Positions 11,849-23,365 of a DNA stretch of 64,000 nt are shown piece after piece. The DNA is from Rhipicephalus microplus. Lineage: Eukaryota; Arthropoda; Arachnida; Ixodida; Ixodidae. Positions within the stretch are counted from its first letter, which is position 1; every line of letters begins with the position of its first letter. The notes under the pieces were generated by a model. That model had not been told where the DNA came from and searched no databases. It saw only the letters and a program-made list of their open reading frames with translations. The stretch is taken from assembly GCF_043290135.1 (NCBI RefSeq), contig NC_134710.1:136670155-136734154 (forward strand). Direction: 5' to 3'. The translations under genes and the position numbers were made by a program.

Positions 11849-13350
11849 AAGAGGCGTCCAGCAAAGGGCAGTCCTTTCTCCGGTGTTATTTAATATCTTA
11901 ATGAGCTCTATTACGCGACATACGGACGTACAGACGTATGTGTATGCTGATGACATTGCGTTTTTTTTTTTTGCATCAGCAGATGATATTCACAAGTTGT
12001 ACGCCATATTACAGGCATACTTAACAGTCATCGAAAGTTGGCTCAATGGCATGCATTCGTAATTAAATGCTAAAAAATGCTCTTTACTGACATTTCCTTT
12101 AAAAGACCCTATTTACATGACGCTCAATTATAATCTGCCAAATATTCAAGAAGTAGATAATATAAAATATCTTGGTGTATTACACGACCAATCTATGTTT
12201 TGGAAAAAGCACATTGATTATGCCGCAGTAAAGAGTATTCGCGCGGTTTGATTATTAAAGAAACTGAGTAGTTGTCGGATACATATATGCGCAGAAAAAA
12301 GCTCCTATCAATATATTACATGTACGTTCACACGATTCTGGAGTCTGGGTGCATATTATTCGCTGGGGCGCCGGCGTATAAGCTTCATTCTCTCGTAATT
12401 ATCGAAAAACAAGCCTTGGGGCCATGTTTAGGTCTTCCCAAATTCGTAGCAATCACGGTTTTGTATCTATAAAATCTCGTGTACCCTCACTTGCTACCAG
12501 CATTAAATTGTTAGCGGCGCAAGCATTTATAGGTATGTACGAATCCACCGTAAGACGTTCAGAAAGAGTTTTTATTTGCCGTCCGGAATTATTTTTTTAC
12601 ATCATTCTGGCCAAGGTATTGTACGCCTCAAGTTCTAGCTATGAAGAGTTTTTTTGGAACATTTAATGTTCATATTGGTGACGTGACTTAAGTAAGTAAT
12701 AACAGCAACTATGTTAACACACAGTTCAATGATATTTTTCCAAGATATGCTAAACTTTTGTTTTACAATTTTTAAACTCCAATTTGAGCGATTACCTTGC
12801 ACACACGCCACTAAACACAGTCATTGCAACAGATGCATCTGAAAGTGAGGAAAGCTGTGAAATGGGCATTTTCTCTTTATTGGTCTTTTCTCCTTCGCCT
12901 TCAGGGTTTCTTGCCCGTCTTTGCAGCAGAACACTTAACGACCATTCTAGCGCTCTGCAACTTAACATAATCAACAAGTTCGACAGTAATTTTGACGGAC
13001 GCCTTATCGATGTGTTCTTCCCTTTCAGGAAATGAGGACTCACATGTTCTGAGTGCACTGAAATCCTTAATCCTTTTCCGTTTAAATTTGATTAGGTTGG
13101 TTTGGCTTCCAGGACATAAGGGCCTATTTATGAATGAAAAGGTGGATGCGCTAGCATCCACCTTTTCATTCAGCATAGACACTTTGAATTGCGCGGTTAC
13201 TATCGTATTGCCGGCGTCCGAATTCCTAATAGGTGCTAGAATAAGGAGAAAAAAGTTGTTAAAGGAATTTTCCGCTCCATTATTAGCAGCCACAGTAGAT
13301 TTTCAGCACTTCAGACACAATTGGAACAGTAAAAAGATATGTCAAACAAG
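11849..13350 (+). pseudogene. LINE reverse transcriptase / RNase H pseudogene
   Basis: From 11849 the frame reads GVQQRAVLSPVLFN, equivalent to the conserved PQGxVLSPxLFN block of non-LTR RTs, and then YADD at 11943-11954, the catalytic motif C. In-frame stops occur at 12060-12062 (TAA) and 12249-12251 (TGA), with IKYLGV, a conserved RT block, in between. Around 12300-12450 another frame carries the ALGPCLGLPK block. RNase H is represented by WLPGHKGLF then NEKVDALA near 13097-13155, immediately interrupted by a perfect hairpin at 13132-13171. Active-site residues YADD are intact, but the frame is not. Confidence 0.75.
13132..13171. repeat. perfect 18 bp hairpin, 4 nt loop
   Basis: The arm GAATGAAAAGGTGGATGC (13132-13149) is followed by the loop GCTA and its exact reverse complement (13154-13171). 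It lies inside the decayed RNase H coding region, just past the NEKVDALA block. The normal RNase H sequence would not be palindromic, so this looks like a short inverted duplication. Confidence 0.9.
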
Positions 13351-14086
13351 ATAACTTGAAGTTGCAATCACTAGACTGCATTATCAGACTCTATATATTA
13401 ATTTTTATTTACACAGATGGTCTGGCTGCTTCTCCCAGCTGTTCTTCTTGCGGGGTATATACAAGCGACAACAGAACATTATGTCAATTCCTGCAACAGA
13501 AATTTTACGTTGCGGAATATTACTTCAAATACCGTTTGCCGACTCCTTAGACTAGATCTAAATGTACCAAATGTGCTCTTAATAGGGGCTTTTTTTCTAG
13601 GCCACAGTGACGGGAAGGTCACTGATGCCTTGGAGGAGTTTATTAAATGTTCAAGGAGACTTAAATCTTACAACCAACTCGTACTCCTATTTTCTATTTA
13701 TCCTTTAGATTCCTAATTATAATTGCCTACACGCAGCTCAGGGTTACTACCTATGTCTCACTCATTCATTGGTAGTATTTGCCATTTTTACATCACTACT
13801 TCTTTCACCTTGAACTAGATGACATTTTAATCAAATAAATAAAAAAAATTATTATGAAAACTACCCGGCTCTTGGCCGATCTCCTAGTGTGGGTGTGTGC
13901 CACAGTCCAAGGCTCTACTCTAGTCTATACATGAAAGCAGTAGCGATTATACGTAGTTTTTGGCTGATGCTGGGGCAAGTGGAATTTTTCTAGAATAGCA
14001 AGAGATCACTGCTCAGGGGGAAATCAAACGCAGCATTTTACGATTTTGTGGCCAGCCCTCTCGAATGTCACAATTAACACCATGGG

Positions 14087-14098
14087 TGCAAGGGTGAG
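14087..14098. repeat. target-site duplication, right copy at 20000-20011
   Basis: TGCAAGGGTGAG occurs here and again at 20000-20011, exactly bracketing the minus-strand LINE. A 12 bp exact match at both predicted ends is the expected footprint of target-primed insertion. Confidence 0.7.
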
Positions 14099-14181
14099 AG
14101 AGAGATAGAAGAAACTTTATTCAAGTGTCCCTGCTGGGGTCAAAGGTGGCGTGGGGCCGGGCCCCTCTGTAATCCCCTTCC

Positions 14182-17100
14182 TCAGGCGGCGGCTAGGCCT
14201 TGAATCCTGGCGGCGTCTTCGGCCAGCCGGACAGCCCAGAGCTGGTCCTCCGGGCACGTGCTGAGCAGCAAAGCCTCCCACTGCTCGGCCGTGGTGATTG
14301 TGAATGTAGGGTTCGCGCTGTGTTTAACTGAGTGAGTAGCTTCGGGGCAGGCACATATAATATGGTCGAGCTCAGCGTTAGGTGCACCGCACGTTTTGCA
14401 TTGTGGTGTTTGAATAGCGGGGTAAATACGGCTGTACAGTGACGGACAGGGTCTGTAATAGACGACAGGTAGTGGACTGCTGCTTACTAAGGCACTTGTC
14501 TGGTGGTGAGTATTTAAATCTGGCCTTGCGGTAATACATTAGGATTTCTCCAAAGGTAACTATTCTGTCCCTCGCATTGCCGCGAAACGAGGAGACCATC
14601 ATCTCTCGCTCAGCCGCGTCAGGTCGCGAGGGGTAGTGCTCTGTTGGATGACGCGCCCGGTGGACGAGAGCTCAGGCGGCGTCATGAGCGTGTTCGTTCC
14701 CCGCGAGCCCCGAGTGGCCTGGAGTCCAGATGATCGCAACGCGGCGACGACGTAACAGAGGTGCACTTGTGAGAATTCGGAGCGCTGGTTGGGAGATCAA
14801 ACCTTTGGTAAAGTTACGGATGGCAGTCTTGGAGTCGCTGATGATGCAGGATGCTTCGGTTGAAGCGTAGGCGAGAGCGATGGCTGCTTCTTCGCCTTCT
14901 TCGGGTTTGTTTACGCGAATGGGGCCAGTTGCGGTAATTATGTACTGCGGCCCGGTGGTGACCACGAGGGCCGCGGCCCGATGCGTAGGATATTCCGCTG
15001 CGTCTACATACGCCACGTACGTGGCTTTCGCGTAACGCTTGCCTAGTTGCTTGGCGCGGTCTACTCGTCTTTCCACGTTATATTCAGGGTGCATATTGCG
15101 TGGTATGGGGGGAATCGCGAAAGTGTCGCGAATGTCCGAAGGAATTGGGAGTTTCTGGCCAAACTGGGAGACGTAAGGTATGCCGAGTGCGCACATGAGA
15201 TGACGTCCTGTAGGAGTTTGGCCTAATCGTTCGTAGTGCGACATACGTTGGGCTTCAATGAATTCGTCTATAGTATTGTAAAGTCCTAGGTCATTGAGTT
15301 TCTCATTGGGCGTAGACATGGGGAGATGCAGCGCGCACTTGTAGCAGCGCCTTATCATTATGTTTAGTTTTTTCTTGTCGGTGAGCGTAAGTTTCATAAA
15401 TGGAGCAACGTAAAGGATTCTGCTGATGGAGAAGACGGTCACCAGTCGTATGAGATTGGCCTCTTTCATGCCATGCTGTTTATTGGCGATGCGGGAGATG
15501 AGCCTAGTAGTCTGATAGACATGATGGTGTAGTAGTTGCATTGTTTCCGAATTGCCGCCGTTCTGCTGAATGTGGAAGCCCAATACGCGAATGGTAGGGA
15601 CTGTTCGTATAGGGCGATGTTGCACATGCAGATTTATCGTGGGAAGGTCTCTGTTGTAAGGAGATCTATAGGTCGATAGACGAGTAACTCTAACTTTTGG
15701 GGCGAGCAGGACAATCCTTGTTGTTCAGCGTAAGTTGTGATTCTATCAATCGCCAATTGAAGTGCATCTTGTATCTCTCCGTCACTACATCTGGCAATCC
15801 ACAAGGTGATATCGTCCGCGTATATGCTGTGGTCAAGGTGGGGGATATCTTCTAGAAGTGGCGGAAGGTGAAGCATGGCCAGGTTGAAAAGGGATGGAGA
15901 GAGGACTGACCCCTGTGGTGTCCCTTTCCCACCGAGAGTGATGGAAGGTGCAGGCAGATCGTTGACCAAGAGTGTGGCTGTCCTGTCCAGTAAAAAGTTG
16001 CGGATGTAGCGGTAGGTACGGGTGCCTACGTTGAGCGTGGCGAGGGCGGTAAGGATGGATTAATGTAGCACATTGTCAAATGCCTTGGTAAGGTCTAGCC
16101 CCAGAATAGCACGTGTCCCATACCGAGAGCCATCTTCACCGTCGATAATGTGACTCTTCAGTTGCAGCATCACGTCTTGTGTCGAAAGTTTAAGGCGGAA
16201 TCCAAACATTGTATGCGGGTAGAGGGCCTGTTCTTCCATGTACCTTTGTCGAGTGTGAATAACATGCTCGAGTACCTTGCCGACACAAGATGTGAAAGAT
16301 ATCGGCCGAAGGTTCTCGATAGTGAGTGGTTTTCCTGGTTTAGGTATCGGAATGACTGTGGCGGTTTTCCATGTTGTTGGTGTTTCTCCCGACTCCCAAA
16401 CCATTTGCAGATAAGATGTGAGCGTTTCAAGTGATTCTTCGTCAAGGTTTAGTAAGATTTTATTTGTAATTTTATCCGGACCAGGCGCTGATTGGGGTCT
16501 TAGTTTTGAAACTGCAGACCTCACTTCCGCTTTTGTAATCTGGGAATCGAGGGCTGGATTATCCACCCCATTGTAGCATGAGAGAGCAACCGAAGTAGCA
16601 CTGACAATGTACCGACTAGATAGGTCTTGGGTAAGGTCTTCATTGGTACGTGGATAATTGTGCAGAGCGGCGATTAATGAGTGGCGCTGAGCAGTTTTTC
16701 TCGATGTTGGTTCTATCATACGACGAAGAATATTCCACGTTTTGGGCACGTTAGGTAAGCGTTCCATAACGTTACAAAGCTGATGCCTCTTCTGGCGGGA
16801 GAGTTGAAGAGCGTAATCTTCGATTTGACGCGTTAATATAGCAATGCGTTTGCGTAATGAGCGGTTCAATTTGTTGGAGTTATAACGCTTGCGCAGACCA
16901 GCGAGGGCCTCCTACATGAGCAGCAGCTTGGTGTCTACCATGTCGCCTACGGCGTCTTCTGGGGAAGTCTTGGTAGCACGCTTAAAGTCTCGTAGTAAGG
17001 AAGCTGTCCCTTGGTCGATCGAGGTGGCAGATTCTGGAGAGGCCGTTGCCCGCGATTTGCGGAAGACATCCCAGTCAACGAGGGCAGGCTGTTTGGATTT

Positions 17101-17807
17101 CCTGCACTGCGGGCCAGCCTTAACGATCGTTTGTATTATGTAGTGGTCGCTGCCTAGATGTTCATGAAGGTTGGACCACTCTGCATGCGTAATGTTCGCA
17201 GTGAAAGTGAGGTCAGGAGTCGTGTCTCTGGCAACGCTGTTGCCCAACTGCGTAGGGTATGCCGGGTCTGTGATAAGTGTGTAGCAAAGATTGTGGGCGT
17301 CTTGCCAGAGCATTCGCCCTTTTCTGGTGTCGTGAATGTAGCCCCAAGCGGGTGAGGGAGCGTTAAAATCCCCGACCACGAGGAGAGGGGAAATTCTTGC
17401 CAACTTCTTGACATAAGACAGGAGCTTGTGAAAGCGATGTGGTTGTCGTGGGCTGCTGTAAACATTGACCAAGAACATACTGGTGGATGTCCGGCGAGAT
17501 GAAGAGAGTATTTCCAAATAATGTGTGGCACTGTATCAGAGAGCGAGGGGTGTTGAATTACAGGGATATTTCGTTTCACGAGGGTGGTAAGGACTTCGCG
17601 ACTGTCAGGGGCTTGAGCAGCCGTAAAAGAGCTTAGCCGACCAGCTTAGCCTGTCCGCCTGATTCCTGTAAAGCAATAATATCTGGTGTATCTGTTTCTT
17701 CGAGTGTCGATAGAAATCATGTGTTGTAGCACGCTACTCTTACGGCGGTAGCTATGGCAGTTCCACTGCCAGATGCTGTACTGAGTGTGTGGATTACTCA
17801 CGGCCAT
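14182..17807 (-). pseudogene. I-clade ORF2: APE endonuclease-RT-RNase H polyprotein, broken
   Basis: The start ATG lies at 17807-17805, five bases after the ORF1 stop, and reads MAVSN..IWQWNC, a typical beginning of the AP-like endonuclease. Downstream come VVGDFNAPSPAWGY and SDHYIIQ (endonuclease core and catalytic SDH), the RT fingers with RPQSAPGPDKI and LGLDLTKAFDNVLH, PQGSVLSPSLFN, YADD at 15811-15822, and a thumb region. RNase H shows VAYVDAA, ISDSKTAI and WTPGHSGLAGNEHAHDAA. The C-terminus keeps CKTCGAPNAELDHIICACP, a Cys/His motif of the I clade, and stops at 14182-14184. The frame is interrupted near 17640, 17150, 16900, 16060, 15630 and 14670 by stops or frameshifts. If intact it would be about 1200 residues, a normal length for the family. 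Confidence 0.85.
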
Positions 17808-17812
17808 CTTGG

Positions 17813-19642
17813 TTAATGCGGCAATAAGGCTTCTGATGCGAGTGTGAGCGAGAGCGATGTGTACCGCTCAAGCTCCGTGACTCTGCTATTGTAGCTGGCA
17901 AGAAGACTCCAAAGTGTGGCTTCATGTTGTTCTGTATAATTGTTGCTCGGGCTTCCAGCTTTCCGTCGAGCATTAAGGTGAGTTGGTGCTCTAACTTTGC
18001 TGTGAGGATTGAATCGAGGGATCGCTCTAGCGTTTGCGCGATGGTCTGTTGAAAGCATTATCGGTAACTGCTGTTCAAGTACGGTTTGAATCATCTCGTG
18101 GAGTTGCTGCTGCAGTACAGATTCTACAGGCAAAATGGGTGTTGAGGCGGTGGGCGGTTGCGACGATGGTGTGGCTGGTTTTTCTGTGTCTGGAGCCTTT
18201 CGTTTAGGGGGTAGGGGGGTGGGGGCGGTATTGGCGTGGAGGTCAGCAGAGTGAAGCAAAGAAGAGGACGGAGGTTGCTGAGCAAGTTGTTTCCGAAGAG
18301 CAGCGTTTTCAACGCGAAGTTCTTGTACTAACGTACGGAGTGAACGCAGCTCCAGTGTGATAATACTTAACATGGTTTCCTTATTAGATGTGGTCGTGTG
18401 TGTACTTGTAGGTGCTGTATTATCTATAGGAGCAGGTTGGGAGGCAATGCTAGCCCAGCTTACCGTAGGGGTGGCGTGGGTGAGACTGGGTGGCTGCTGC
18501 TGAAGGGGGGACCATCCGAAGCCTCGGGTGCCGCAGATCCCAATAGGAGCTCCTGGGGCTGATTCTTGCGTCGCTGCTTTGATCGGCTGCGTGAGCCCCG
18601 ACGCTTCGTGGTTGGACTGGGACTGCGGAAGCGGGTGTCGCTAGGCTTCACCTCTTGGCGTTCCGGATGAGCATCTTGCGTGGAAATGATGGTTGAGAGG
18701 TACTGTTGTTGTTGGAGCTTAGCTTTTTCTTGGTGATGATAAATGAGAAGGCGAGGTGTATGGTAGCGTTGAGGACAGGTTTTGTCACCGGTCTGGTGGG
18801 CTTGGCCGCACAGAAGACACTTAAGGGTGCGGTTGAGCAGTAGCAGGGTTGGCTGTGCCACACAGCGTGCAAATTATGGCATTTGGTTTGGGGCAGACAT
18901 CCGAGTGGTGGCTGACTGCCCCACATTTGTCGCAGACTTCGGTGCGTTTCTTATGTAGGTAATATTTGTATTCGGCTCCTCGATAGTAGACATGGAAAGG
19001 GACTTGGCCGCCATCGAATACAATGAGTACCGTGCTTGTCTTTCCCATTCGGCGAGCTTGTAGTATTGTGGCGTTGCGGTCATTAACAAGACTTGCTGAG
19101 ATGTCTTCAGGAGAGTCGTAGGGGGGAATATTGTGGATCACTCCCTTTGCTGTGTTTTCAGGGGAAGTAACGTAGGCTCGAACGTCATAGGTTCAGTTTC
19201 CACCTGTAGTTTGGAGACCCGACTGTAGATTTCTGCGTTGGATAGATGAGGTGTGCTTACTACGATGCGATTAGCTTCAACGCATGTGCGGTAAATGTCC
19301 TCTTTGAGTAGCGTTGCGTGCATATCCACTTCGCGTAGAATAGCATCGCGCAGTTGTGCTTCCCCCACTTTGGAGAGATTGAGGCCGTCCCTCGGGCGAA
19401 TCACAACTTTTACGTGATCATCTGGCAGACGCGGTTGCTTGGGTTTGCGAGGGAGACGCTGGGCAGATCCGTTCAGCATTGGGTGTATCGGACGCGCTTC
19501 CCTGGCCAGTTGGCGATGCCGGAGCGTTCGATGCATGCTTGCGTTGCTTGTTTTGGTGGCTAGATATCCATCCGGCTTCGAGGGTGGCGTCTTCAGGGGC
19601 GATCTCAGTTTCTTCGACTTCAACCACTTCCATGGTTAACAC
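17813..19642 (-). pseudogene. I-clade ORF1: gag-like zinc-knuckle protein, broken
   Basis: ORF1 encodes the nucleic-acid-binding chaperone that coats LINE RNA. It begins near 19642 (MLTMEVVEVEETE) and continues through at least three reading frames, so several frameshifts are present (near 19560, 19140, 18850 and 18470). A central block FHVYYRGAEYKYYLHKK is followed by Cys-rich knuckles: CDKCGAVSHHSDVC, CTLCGTAN and CLLCGQAHQTGDKTC. A Ser/Arg-rich linker and a C-terminal heptad-like segment (LRTLVQELRVENAALRKQL, about 18330-18270) suggest a coiled coil. It ends with TAA at 17815-17813, just ahead of ORF2. Confidence 0.8.
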
Positions 19643-19999
19643 TGCTGCGATTTCTGAAGGTAGGGCTCAACGTGGGCGAGTCAGATGGAGTTCGGTGGCG
19701 CCGGCGTCGCGGCGAGGAGCAGCTGTTGTGGCAGCCGCCACGCCAGCGTCGGGCGGTGCGAGCAGTGCGAGTTCATCGTTGCGGTTAGCGTCTCTATCAC
19801 CTTGGTCAGAAAAAGCTCGCTCACCAAAAATCTTCCGTGTACTGTAGTTGGGGGCTAGTTGTATTGAGTGCTGGGGTGGTTCCAGTCGTCGACAAGGGCG
19901 ACTGAAGATATCCAGAAGTAGGCGTTCAACGCTGCCTCTTCCACATGCAGGAGCGAGTGGGTGTGCTGCTGCTCTGCATCATGTCTAAGGCGTCTCTCC
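19643..19999 (-). promoter_or_regulatory. LINE 5' untranslated leader
   Basis: This is the segment between the inferred insertion boundary and the ORF1 start. I-clade elements usually carry an internal RNA polymerase II promoter in this position. No specific initiator or downstream motif can be assigned with certainty, so the regulatory role is inferred from position. Confidence 0.4.
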
Positions 20000-20011
20000 T
20001 GCAAGGGTGAG
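20000..20011. repeat. target-site duplication, left copy at 14087-14098
   Basis: TGCAAGGGTGAG is identical to 14087-14098 and marks the 5' boundary of the full-length LINE. Confidence 0.7.
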
Positions 20012-20707
20012 TTTGGACAAGCTGCTAGTGCTTGTGACAAACGAAGAGAGAGAGAGAGAGCTATATAAACTGCAAAGAGTAAGGCCCAGAAAACAATACC
20101 GAGAAGCATCAGATAACAGTCGTCACTAAAATGAATTGTATGCACAAGAAGTCTATGAATCTCATAAGTACTAACTACCAATACAACAATGAGAGTTCTG
20201 TAAGGACTTCATTACAAAAATTCCCATTACAAGGCGCCACCAACCATAATAACGCCATTCCATGTCTGCGCTCTTCCCTACGCTGTCTTGTCCGTGGTTT
20301 TTGCTGCTTCCTTTTCGCTGGCGTCACGGATCCCAACCTCTGACACGTCAGCTTTGAACACAGCAGGCCTATGCGTTATCAGACCATCACAGCAAGCTAT
20401 TGCCCTACGCCGCCATTTTCTTTATAGAGATTACGCCATCTGTGAGCGACGCTGACAGTTAGCGTCGGTCAGCCTTCAGTTACAGTGTACTAGAACTACT
20501 TCAGTGAACCTTCCATACTCTGCCCACAGTAGAGAAAGTTAGAGTGGTGAGGCCGCCCTAAAAAGCCACAGGCTTCTAGCAGAGAGCGTGAAGAGCCGCG
20601 TAGGCGGAGAACTGCGCTGAGTGGCGATGCCATGCCAGTCACCCGAGCCGTGCTTCGTACAAGGCTGCAAAAATTAGCTCCATTTTTTTGTCTGCTTAGC
20701 AAAAACC
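20012..20707. other. no recognised gene
   Basis: Contains a short (GA)n tract at about 20045-20061. The stretch 20400-20640 has CGCCATCTGTGAGCGACGCT-type strings resembling other places in the window, probably part of an unclassified tick repeat. Confidence 0.35.
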
Positions 20708-20760
20708 AGTGGCGTAGCCAGAGGGTAGTTCACCGGGCCTGTTCCCCCCCCCCCTCCTAT
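20708..20760 (+). mobile_element. hAT-like terminus
   Basis: CAGTGGCGTAGCCAGAGGG at 20708 matches the CAGNGGCGTAGCCA terminal signature seen at 1352 and is again followed by a mononucleotide tract (here C, about 20745-20755). The opposite end could not be identified, so only the terminus is called. Confidence 0.35.
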
Positions 20761-20967
20761 TTTTTTGTCATTTCATACACAGCGAAATATGGCTATTTCA
20801 AGGAGATGCCCCTCTTCCAGAAATCAAAAAACACCCCCCACTGCCCTTTGCGGAAAAAATTTATTCGTACGCTCCTACCAAGAACCACCTCAAAGGAGAG
20901 ACGACATCAAAGGAGGTGGTCACGCGTCGCACATGCGGCGTGTTGCCTGCCTGGTGTCCTGGGCGTC

Positions 20968-21006
20968 GACAGTCGTGTACAAGCATCCAAGGTCTACACG
21001 ACTGTC
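20968..21006. repeat. 12 bp perfect stem, 15 nt loop
   Basis: GACAGTCGTGTA (20968-20979) pairs perfectly with TACACGACTGTC (20995-21006). No gene is adjacent. Confidence 0.8.
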
Positions 21007-21684
21007 ACCTTCAAAGGTATACGCCGAATTCTTGAAAAAACAAATCTCGCACTCAAAGTTTGCTTACCCATATTCTGTCCCCTTGCTATTTTTCGTCTAT
21101 GTGGGTTGCGTCTTACACCTTTCTTCATAAGCTAGCTTGCCTCTTGGTACCCTGATATAGCTGCTTGTGCTAAATGGTAGATTAGAGTCTTCGCTAGCCT
21201 GAAATATATGTCAAACCTGTCAGAACAACAGAAAGGGAAGCAAAGGAAGGACTTCGCCGGAACAGAACGAATTTATTAGGCCGTGAAACCAAGCTTCGGC
21301 ATAGGTAGAATACAGTAGGGCATCTGGGTCTCCTGAGTTTTTTTTTTTAGCTTCTTTTTTTCTTGAGGGCCAGCTGTCGGCAACGCTTCGAACACACAGC
21401 GATACGTAATTACGAACATGACACGCTTAGTTGCTGGTCACGAAAAGATGCAGTGAGTTTTCAATAGAGGTGGCTCTAGCACGCAAAACGTTATACCTGG
21501 GACAGTGATGGCCGCATGCTTTTTTGTAACGTCGGGCAAGTGCGGACAACTGACCAATCACGCGTGAAACGTTCACTCCTAACCGTTTGGAAGTTAGGGC
21601 GTACGAGTGGCAGCCCGTACTACGGGGTGTTTTGGTCGTTTGGCGTAGTTCCTCTTCAGGCTAGGTCCCGCACGGAAGTACACG

Positions 21685-22425
21685 TGTGCTAGGAGTGACC
21701 CGCGTTGCCGAGTTGAGTGCTAAGCAGCATCCGCTGACAGCGTTGGCAGCGAGTCACCGGACACATCCATGTGGCCCTCGCCTTCACCCCCACTACCCAC
21801 TTTACGCCCGTCTCCCAAGGTTGACGGGGGCGCTCGCGTCGTCTTCTATCGCAACGGCGGCTCGTCGACACCGCCTCGGACAACTCTGCGGCTGGGCCTT
21901 TTCGCAGCACTTAAAAGTCGTTTTACTACCGCCAGAGTCCGTGGGAGGAAACCCCAGCCGGGATTAGCATACACTAAAATCGCCCCCATTCAATGAAAGC
22001 GCTACACGTTGAACTCACGTGCGCGCGAAATGAAGCAAAAAGGCGAAAAAAAAGGAGTGTGGAACAGTGTTTGATGTTCGCCGAAAGCATCGGAAACCAT
22101 GCGCGGGCGCCCCGCCTCAAGTGAACGCCGGCGTGTCCGGCCGGCCGCATCCACGACCTCGGCAGGTCGTAAAAAGCGGCCTGATACGCACTGGGCCGCT
22201 CGGCGAGTCGCATAATTGCCAGCGTCCAGCTGTTGGGTTGCGGAGAATATAGGAGCAGGCTCCATAACCGTGGCACACCGCCGCCCGGCGGCGAACATTC
22301 CCCGTGGCCCGGTCGAACGTGCGCTTCGACAATCAGTACATGCGCCCAGCATCGTGAACAGCAAGCGCCACCTGGTTGGTCGCCTTTCAACGATTTGCAA
22401 CTCGAAAGGGGGCGCAAGATAAACT
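21685..22425. other. CpG-rich block
   Basis: About 740 bp of strongly CpG-rich DNA without SINE or LINE sequence. Overlapping frames in all six directions are long because of GC content, and none resembles a known protein. The contrast with the AT-rich (TA)n region just downstream is sharp. A promoter, first exon or conserved regulatory element is possible but not demonstrated. Confidence 0.35.
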
Positions 22426-22935
22426 TATAAACACGCAGGAGAACGTATACGTACGCATGTTACGATATATACGTGGCCGTCGAGTATATGGTCTGTATGT
22501 CAAGCTGAGGGAAGAGGCTCTAGAGAAACGAGACAGAGTTTCCGTGAATCATTTTGTGCCACCCTTTATCGATTATGCGTGTCGGGTGACAACATATTTA
22601 TAAAGTATGAGCCCTAAAGCAATATACGTAATTTCCCTCTCAGAGATCTGCTGCGGGAGCAATCCAATTTAATGTTGTTTCTCGCTTTGCTGGATGCATC
22701 GTCGCTCTATCCGGAAGCAGGGTATGCAGAACAGGGTAAGTTAGGAACATCGGAGGGTATACATATGCAGGGGTACGTGGCTGTCGGCTTTACGGTGATG
22801 CTTTGGTGTGACAGAAAACTTGACTGGAATGCGAAAAATTGCGAATAAAATTATTTTTGTAGATTACTAGAAGCCCTTTACTCTAAATTTTGATTCTACT
22901 TCCATCAAAACGCTTTACATGAGTTTGCCAGAAAT

Positions 22936-22937
<2 letters not shown>

Positions 22938-23029
<92 letters not shown>
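22938..23029. repeat. (TA)46 microsatellite, first run
   Basis: An uninterrupted TA run of about 92 bp directly before copy 1 of the foldback unit. Confidence 0.97.
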
Positions 23030-23031
<2 letters not shown>

Positions 23032-23273
23032 TAAATTACTGGAAGTAAAAAATATTGCAATACGAGATTTGCAAAGCGGCTGACCTACCATTCAGCATTA
23101 AGGAAGGGAAATGAATTCAAAGAGGTATTTTTGCAGTGTGGTAAAATTATTTATATTATTTTACCACACTGCAAAAATACCTCTTTGAATTCATTTCCCT
23201 TCCTTAATGCTGAATGGTAGGTCAGCCGCTTTGCAAATCTCGTATTGCAATATTTTTTACTTCCAGTAATTTA

Positions 23274-23365
<92 letters not shown>

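Larger units (their letters stand above)
11800..13910 (+). mobile_element. decayed I-superfamily LINE, RT to 3' end
   Basis: A 5'-truncated LINE reads left to right: the RT palm region, the RT thumb or connection region (12270-12480), an RNase H C-terminal part near 13075-13160, and a 3' untranslated segment containing AAATAAATAAA (about 13837) and a terminal CTTGGCCGATCTCCTAGTGT string. The presence of RNase H after RT points to the I/R1/LOA-type lineages rather than CR1 or RTE. It carries many nonsense codons and probably frameshifts, so it is old and inactive. It lies about 190 bp from the 3' end of the minus-strand LINE at 14099. Confidence 0.75.
14099..19999 (-). mobile_element. full-length I-clade LINE (degenerate ORFs)
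   Basis: This roughly 5.9 kb minus-strand element has, in its own 5' to 3' order: a 5' leader of about 357 bp (19999-19643), ORF1 with zinc knuckles (19642-17813), ORF2 with endonuclease, RT, RNase H and C-terminal Cys/His motif (17807-14182), and a short 3' UTR with AATAAAG near 14120 ending in a TCTC-rich tail. Flanking 12 bp direct repeats define the ends and imply that the copy was inserted at full length. Gene order, RNase H and multiple gag-like knuckles match the I clade. Frameshifts and stops in both ORFs make it inactive, although every domain is readable, so it is not very ancient. Confidence 0.85.
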
